From CBDBLK01 sp965243145 (GTDB taxonomy: Bacteria; Bdellovibrionota; Bacteriovoracia; Bacteriovoracales; Bacteriovoracaceae), in contig CBDEUB010000002.1 in assembly GCA_965243145.1 (NCBI GenBank), forward strand, positions 2,232,001-2,296,000: a stretch of DNA of 64,000 nt, in the 5' to 3' direction. Under the pieces are notes generated by a model. It made no database searches, had not been told where the DNA came from, and was given only the letters and a program-made list of their open reading frames with translations. Positions 59,263 to 64,000 of this stretch are shown one piece after another (the first letter of the stretch is position 1; each line of letters begins with the position of its first letter). The position numbers were made by a program, and so were the translations under genes.

Positions 59263-59901
59263 CTAAAAACCGGCGTCGTCCAGGGCCATATTGGCGATTT
59301 TGTCGCAATATTCGTTTTGAGGGTGGCCAGCGTGGCCTTTGACCCACACAAATGTGAGTTTTTTAAAGCGGGAACTCAAGCGGTCGAGTTCCCGCCACAA
59401 ATCGGCATTTTCCGGTTCCTTGCCGTCCGCTTTTTTCCATCCCCTGGCCTTCCAGCCCCGCACCCAGGAGTTCATGCCATCCACCACATAGCGGCTGTCG
59501 CTGTACAACCACACGGGGGGATCGTGTTTTGGGGCAGAGCAAGTGTCGAGGGTGGCCTTGAGTGCTTGCATTGCGCCAATCATTTCCATGCGGTTGTTGG
59601 TGGTGTTCATTTCCACCCCGGAACTTTCAAACAGGCGTTCGGAGCGGGCATTTTGCCCCAACATTCCCCAGGCCCCGGGGCCTGGATTTCCGCGGCAGGC
59701 CCCGTCTGAAAAAAGGGCCACACCTTGCGCATTGCATACAGTTTGGGGAACTGAGAAGTCGTCCACTTCACCGCCCGTGGGCCAATCTTGTTTTTTGGAC
59801 GCTTCGCGCAAATGGCACAAACTGGCGGACACCTCCGGTGTGGGCGAAAGATGGGTTTCGAGCAGGGCCAGGGCCGCCTCTATTTGCCTTTTGGAAATCA
59901 C
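59263..59901 (-). CDS. rnhA: ribonuclease HI with N-terminal extension
   Basis: 212 residues; standard RNase HI is about 155. The catalytic domain starts near residue 60: LFSDGACRGNPGPGAWG (first Asp), TNNRMEMIGAMQAL (Glu), YSDSRYVVDGMNSWVRGW (Asp) and VKGHAGHPQNEYCDKIA (His, last Asp). It cleaves RNA in RNA-DNA hybrids. The N-terminal ~58 residues (EAALALLETHLSPTPEVSAS) are helical and not a recognisable hybrid-binding domain. Confidence 0.92.
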   Translation of the reverse strand: MISKRQIEAALALLETHLSPTPEVSASLCHLREASKKQDWPTGGEVDDFSVPQTVCNAQGVALFSDGACRGNPGPGAWGMLGQNARSERLFESSGVEMNTTNNRMEMIGAMQALKATLDTCSAPKHDPPVWLYSDSRYVVDGMNSWVRGWKARGWKKADGKEPENADLWRELDRLSSRFKKLTFVWVKGHAGHPQNEYCDKIANMALDDAGF

Positions 59902-60003
59902 CTTGGGGTTTTATAGGCCATTCCGGCGAGGCCGGCAAGGCCCAACGGAAACAAACAATGCTTTGCATTTCACTCTTTGCGTCTTTGATGGTAAACCGGC
60001 CTT

Positions 60004-60519
60004 ATGGTTGCCCACGATGGCCATTTTTCCATTAAGGTTTACAAGCAATATTTTAATTTTGCGGCATCCCATTTCCTCATTTTTAAGGACGGAACCAGGG
60101 AACCCTTGCACGGCCACAATTACCGGGTGAGCGTCACGGGCCATGGCCCTTGCTTGGAAGAAGAGGATGTGGTTTTCGATTTCTTGGACATTAAGCCCAT
60201 TGTGCGCCAGGTGTGCGATTCCCTCGACCATAAATTGTTGCTACCCGCTCAAAACCGGCGTTTAAATATTGAGGCAGATGGCCCCAACTACTGGATTTTT
60301 CCCCCGGATGGTTCGCGCTTTTCGGTGCCCCGGAGCGATGTATTGCTTTTGCCGCTCAGCAATACTTCCGTGGAGCGTTTGGCCTCATATTTGGCCCAGC
60401 AGATTGGTGATGAATTGGCGCATAAGCATCAATTTGCCTTTCAAAACTTGGAAGTTGAAGTCGAGGAGAGTCCGGGCCAGTCGGCCAGTTACCTTTTTAA
60501 AGGGCGGGATGCCCGGTAA
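60004..60519 (+). CDS. 6-pyruvoyl tetrahydropterin synthase / QueD family protein
   Basis: 171 residues. The zinc histidines are in FNFAASHFLIF and PLHGHNYRVSV; the catalytic region VVFDFLDIKPIVRQVCDSLDHKLLL is typical; FQNLEVEVEES near the C-terminus supplies the Glu that anchors the pterin. Family members either make 6-carboxytetrahydropterin (QueD, queuosine route) or 6-pyruvoyl-tetrahydropterin. A ~45-residue insertion (RRLNIEADGPNYWIFPPDG, SRFSVPRSDVLLLPLSN) is like that of larger archaeal/bacterial members, so I leave the exact reaction open. Confidence 0.82.
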   Translation: MVAHDGHFSIKVYKQYFNFAASHFLIFKDGTREPLHGHNYRVSVTGHGPCLEEEDVVFDFLDIKPIVRQVCDSLDHKLLLPAQNRRLNIEADGPNYWIFPPDGSRFSVPRSDVLLLPLSNTSVERLASYLAQQIGDELAHKHQFAFQNLEVEVEESPGQSASYLFKGRDAR

Positions 60520-60540
60520 AAAAGTGGCCATCCATGGGCC

Positions 60541-60569
60541 TTGTTAGTCTTATTGCATCATTGTATAAA
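60541..60569 (+). promoter_or_regulatory. sigma-70 type promoter candidate
   Basis: TTGTTA (60541-60546), 17-bp spacer, TATAAA (60564-60569). It would drive the gene starting at 60633. Confidence 0.5.
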
Positions 60570-60632
60570 ATTATCTTACTTCGACTTGTTCTCTAGGTCA
60601 TTTTCAGGGTATGAAACTCTATTCTCAAGTTT

Positions 60633-61514
60633 TTGTGGCCAAAGGAAGATGCTCTGAGTCAAAAACATGTCTATATTGCGGGAACAATTTTTTGGATGGT
60701 GTTTTTCCTTGGCCGGGGGATGGCCATTTATGCAGCACCTTCTGCACCTGGAGAACTTCAAGGCCAGAGCAGTGAGGAACGGCCCCACAAACCCCTGCGC
60801 CTCTCTTTTTCCAACATCGTAGAGACTGGTTTACAGCGCTGGAATAATGCCAATAAGGATGTGGTCAACCACGCCTCCTTGGGAGTCGCTTTGACTTCGC
60901 GGGGGGGGGCCAGAAACTCTGTTGAGGTGTTGATGAGCAAACGGCTCGACGGCAACCGCGAGGCGCACTTTAGCGATGTTAAGTGGGGCCTCTCGGGATT
61001 TTCCCGCAACTTGGGTTCCGGTTTGAGTGTTGGCGGTTCCCTGGGGCTTGTTTTGCCCCTGAGTGCCAGTTCCCGCAAATCCCGCTCCCTCGCCGTGGGT
61101 GTGCAGGTGGCACCGGCCTTGGGCCTCGATGCCAAAAATTGGTTGCCGGGCCTGAAGGCCTACTATGTACCTTCCGCCACCAGATATTTTCACCGCTATA
61201 CTCAACAAGTTTCGGGGGCATCCAATTCCCGCTACGCTTTGGGCAATCAACTTCTCTTGTATTACTCTATTACCGAAAAATTAACACTGGGCCTAGACCA
61301 GACTTACACCCGGCGCTGGTCTTACCGGGGCCATTCCCGCGACAGTTTCGGTTTTGGCCAAACTCTAAGTTACAATTTTGCTGAAAATTGGCAGGCCACC
61401 GTCGGGCATTTCGTCGGCGGTTCGGCATTGGCCATCAATGGGCGCGATTCCGATGTCCGCTTTTTTGATAGCGATATTTCCCGCGCCTACATAGGCCTGG
61501 GATGGGCACTTTAA
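60633..61514 (+). CDS. putative outer-membrane beta-barrel protein
   Basis: About 293 residues from GTG 60633; the start is uncertain, because the signal-like segment is IAGTIFWMVFFLGRGMAIYA from about residue 15. Long alternating strands follow (SLGVALTSRGGARNSVEVLM, SGLSVGGSLGLVLPLSAS, LGLDQTYTRRWSY, FGFGQTLSYNF) and it ends AYIGLGWAL. Pattern of a 10-12 strand barrel; no specific family recognised. Confidence 0.6.
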   Translation: MWPKEDALSQKHVYIAGTIFWMVFFLGRGMAIYAAPSAPGELQGQSSEERPHKPLRLSFSNIVETGLQRWNNANKDVVNHASLGVALTSRGGARNSVEVLMSKRLDGNREAHFSDVKWGLSGFSRNLGSGLSVGGSLGLVLPLSASSRKSRSLAVGVQVAPALGLDAKNWLPGLKAYYVPSATRYFHRYTQQVSGASNSRYALGNQLLLYYSITEKLTLGLDQTYTRRWSYRGHSRDSFGFGQTLSYNFAENWQATVGHFVGGSALAINGRDSDVRFFDSDISRAYIGLGWAL

Positions 61515-61556
61515 GGGAATCACTAGAGTGCATGGAGAACATTTAGGAGGATGGCA

Positions 61557-64000
61557 ATGAGAGACAGTGATGTAGGGAAAAATGGAAGCAAGGGCCAAAG
61601 GGGTTTCGTCCACCTGTTGGCCATATTGTCGGGGTGTTTGGCCCTTTTTTTTGGCTGTGCTAGAGAGCGCCCCTACGACGAACTTTATAAAGATCGGCAC
61701 TTGTTTTCCAGAGCGGTAGTCGATACCCAGGCGGAATACCTCTATACATCTTCAACTTTGGGAGTTCCCCGTTTTACCGAGGCCATGCGCCCCTATTTGC
61801 AGGGCCGTGAGCGCATCATTCAGTGGCGCTGGGAAGAGGGAGGATTGACCGCCTACCAAATCGAGGAGGAGGCCGAGTTTCGCGACAACCAACTCAACGA
61901 TAAACCCATCCTCACCATTCCCGGCGAATACCTGTCCTACCGTTGCGCCCTCAATGAAGACGACGAGTGTAGCAACCGCGAAGAAGTCAACACCGAAACC
62001 ACTTGGGAGGAAAGGGATCACTTTCTTCCCAAATACGAAAATATAGATGTACGAGAGGCGGATTTTTTGATGTTGCCGGACGGCAGCGACCCCTGTTTTA
62101 CCGAAGTGGGAAGTCGCTTGATCCACCGGGAGTTTGGCCGCGACTTCGTCAATATTGAAATTGAAAAGTCTTACCGTTTTTCGGATTCCATGGAGTGCGT
62201 ACTGCAATTGTGGTACGCCAGCAACGGCTACCAGGAGTTTCTGGACAAACTCGACGACAACGGGGGAACTTTTAACACCCGCATTTCGTTTAATTTTGCC
62301 AACTTGGCCAAAGTCAGCGACCCCGACTACCAGGCCCTCGCCTACCCCGTGGAAGACCAACACATTTTTGGTTTTTTTAGCAACAACAAAAGGAACAAGG
62401 ATATCGTCGGGCGAACCCAGAGGAAATATTTTTTGCACCGTTGGAGTCCCGGCAAAGTCGGCGCAGTGGACGGGCAGGGCAACCGCTTGGTGACCTACAC
62501 TCTCAGCAATGAATTTAACAAACCGGCCAACGCCTATCTCAAGAAGGCGACGGAACAGGCCATTGAGCGGATCAATTTTACGCTGGAAAAAAGTCGGGTC
62601 AAATTGCGTTTGGGCCTGGTTCAAGGAGATGTGCACACCCGTTCTGGAGATTTGCGCAACAGTATGATCAACCTGGTGGAAGACATTGCTTCGCCTTTGG
62701 TGGGTTATGGCCCCTCGGTGGCCAATCCGCGGACGGGGGAGATCGTCCGGGCGCATGTCAATATGTACAAGGGATCGCTAGTTTTCAGTGCTCCCTACTC
62801 TTATTACTTGTTGAGAATGGAAGAATTGGAGGAAAAGGGTACTGACGACTCCACTCCTCCACTCAGTGTGGCCAATTGGCAGAGGAGTGTTATCCGCACC
62901 AGGGAGGCCCAGGGCCAAAACCAAAGACAGGTGAGTGGTGGGGGAATGGCCCCCTTTTCATCCCTGGTGGAGAAAGATTTGTCGTTGCCTTCCATGGAAG
63001 AGCTGGTGCAAAAATCGCCCTACCGGGCGGCATCTGATGATTTGGGCCAGAAGTCTGAGGCCTGGAAAGATTTTCTCTCTGGCCCCCGGTTTGAAAACTT
63101 GGTCAAACAGTGGAGGGGGTTTAAAACCCGCGACTTGGAAGAAATGAGTTTTGAAGTATTTTCCGCCAAACTCGAACGGGCGATGGAAAAGGGAGAAATG
63201 CCCTCCGGTGAAATTGAGCGGGCAAAACATATCTTGACTACTTTGCGAACCCGCCAAAAGGGATTGAAGGCCTTACAGCGCAACAATGTCTACACCGCCG
63301 ACAAACTCAACTTGATGGAATTTAGCAAGGCCTCCAGAGATCAAATCAACGCCATTTCTGGAGTGCGCGACCAGCAGGGGAATTTGCGCCCTTGGTCTGC
63401 CCTGAGTGAAGTCCAGCGCCAGAAATTGGTGGAGATTTTGGTATCCCATGCCTACATTCCCGTTTTGGTTCACGAAATTGGCCACAATTTGGGGTTGCGC
63501 CACAACTTTGCCGGTTCATCTGATCACAAACACTTCTGGGGTGAAGAGGCACAGCAGGTTTTGGGCCTGAGTGAAAAAACCAATTCCAGTTCCATTATGG
63601 ACTACATTTTTTCTGGCCTGAGCGAGTTGAGCACTTTTGGCCCCTACGACATTGCCGCCTTGAGGTACGCCTACAACCGCGAGATGGCGGTGGTGGCCGC
63701 CTGTCGGCCCCGCCATGGGCAGGTTTCCCACCCCGAGGCATCCAATTGGGAAGAGTGCGAGGAATTGGCCAGCAGACAAGCGGGGGATTTGCTCTACCAA
63801 CATGTTAAAAAAAGTACGCCCAAGCAGATGCGTGGAATACCGTTGGAAGTGCGCATGCAGAAGCTGCCCGAAGGAGTGACCGCCAGCGATGTCCCCTCGG
63901 GCACAAATTTTAGTTATTGCACTGATGAAGACCGCGGACAGAGTTTGTTGTGTAACGCTTTTGATGAGGGCACTACCCCCGAGGAATTACTCGAACACCG
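61557..64000 (+). CDS. large metzincin lipoprotein (DUF5117/DUF4953-like), runs off window
   Basis: At least 814 residues from ATG 61557, six bases after AGGAGG (another ATG at 61551 is too close). Lipoprotein signal: HLLAILSGCLALFFGCARE. The catalytic site is LVHEIGHNLGLRHNFAGS (HExxHxxxxxH, residues 639-649), with the Met-turn SSIMDYI about 40 residues later: a metzincin. Upstream, LGLVQGDVHTRSGDLRNSMI and DIASPLVGYGPSVANPRTGE belong to the zinc-dependent metalloprotease family carrying DUF5117/DUF4953. The C-terminus is outside the window. Likely a surface or periplasmic protease. Confidence 0.85.
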   Translation, partial: MRDSDVGKNGSKGQRGFVHLLAILSGCLALFFGCARERPYDELYKDRHLFSRAVVDTQAEYLYTSSTLGVPRFTEAMRPYLQGRERIIQWRWEEGGLTAYQIEEEAEFRDNQLNDKPILTIPGEYLSYRCALNEDDECSNREEVNTETTWEERDHFLPKYENIDVREADFLMLPDGSDPCFTEVGSRLIHREFGRDFVNIEIEKSYRFSDSMECVLQLWYASNGYQEFLDKLDDNGGTFNTRISFNFANLAKVSDPDYQALAYPVEDQHIFGFFSNNKRNKDIVGRTQRKYFLHRWSPGKVGAVDGQGNRLVTYTLSNEFNKPANAYLKKATEQAIERINFTLEKSRVKLRLGLVQGDVHTRSGDLRNSMINLVEDIASPLVGYGPSVANPRTGEIVRAHVNMYKGSLVFSAPYSYYLLRMEELEEKGTDDSTPPLSVANWQRSVIRTREAQGQNQRQVSGGGMAPFSSLVEKDLSLPSMEELVQKSPYRAASDDLGQKSEAWKDFLSGPRFENLVKQWRGFKTRDLEEMSFEVFSAKLERAMEKGEMPSGEIERAKHILTTLRTRQKGLKALQRNNVYTADKLNLMEFSKASRDQINAISGVRDQQGNLRPWSALSEVQRQKLVEILVSHAYIPVLVHEIGHNLGLRHNFAGSSDHKHFWGEEAQQVLGLSEKTNSSSIMDYIFSGLSELSTFGPYDIAALRYAYNREMAVVAACRPRHGQVSHPEASNWEECEELASRQAGDLLYQHVKKSTPKQMRGIPLEVRMQKLPEGVTASDVPSGTNFSYCTDEDRGQSLLCNAFDEGTTPEELLEH

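Noticed and set aside
61752..62756. 334-codon minus-strand ORF opposite the metzincin gene
   Set aside because: It is antisense to a convincing lipoprotein protease with conserved motifs; its protein shows no family features and the length reflects codon bias.

Overview
This window comes from a Gram-negative bacterium with an outer membrane. It encodes many signal-peptide lipoproteins and beta-barrel candidates, HflK/HflC, an AmgK/MurU-type cell-wall recycling pair, aerobic HemF, a HiPIP, several PilZ proteins and a CHASE2 cyclase. GC content is moderate (about 50%), with GGCC strikingly frequent. The gene mix is compatible with Bdellovibrionota or an allied former-deltaproteobacterial lineage. 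That placement is an inference from gene content, not a phylogenetic result.

Layout: 1-895, an IS903-like element that cuts off a methyltransferase gene. 930-4947, a tightly overlapping minus-strand operon (degenerate M48 lipoprotein, AmgK, MurU, membrane PilZ protein, lipoprotein). 5014-7638, a LysM lipoprotein, an envelope protein, a small lipoprotein and FolK. 7665-11447, a consensus promoter and a 1,233-residue secreted protein with seven Ig-like modules. 11470-15621, EtfBA, an anchored protein and two PilZ proteins. 15712-23138, a long minus-strand run: two related small membrane proteins around a toxin-like gene, a biotin-dependent acyl-CoA carboxylase (beta, biotin carboxylase, biotin carrier), then HflK and HflC. 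23245-28587, four tandem secreted thermolysin-like (HExxH...E) paralogues. 28603-32923, a DNA cytosine methyltransferase, a decayed ABC ATPase, an active-site-less MnmA paralogue and canonical MnmA. 33040-38147, sufBCDS-nfu. 38217-47344, coiled-coil protein, HiPIP, HemF, envelope proteins, and a FecR / TPR-barrel / CHASE2-cyclase module. 47345-49092, an AT-rich three-gene island of unknown function. 49088-55544, an ABC exporter pair, a DsbA-like lipoprotein and a 606-residue coiled coil. 55645-64000, a duplicated membrane-protein pair, QueG, a pentapeptide protein, FKBP, RNase HI, a 6-pyruvoyl-tetrahydropterin synthase/QueD-family protein, an outer membrane protein and a large metzincin lipoprotein running off the end.

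The most unusual feature is a dispersed palindromic repeat. There are five full copies, four of exactly 129 bp between the outer arms and one of 198 bp, plus at least five remnants, all at gene boundaries. Outer arms and an inner hairpin differ between copies by compensatory changes, so nucleic-acid structure is maintained. The strand of four full copies is also an open reading frame that either fuses to the downstream gene (accC, nfu) or stops on top of its start codon (folK, the cyclase). The element looks like a mobile 5' leader.

No tRNA, rRNA or CRISPR array was seen, and no gene-free stretch exceeds 300 bases.
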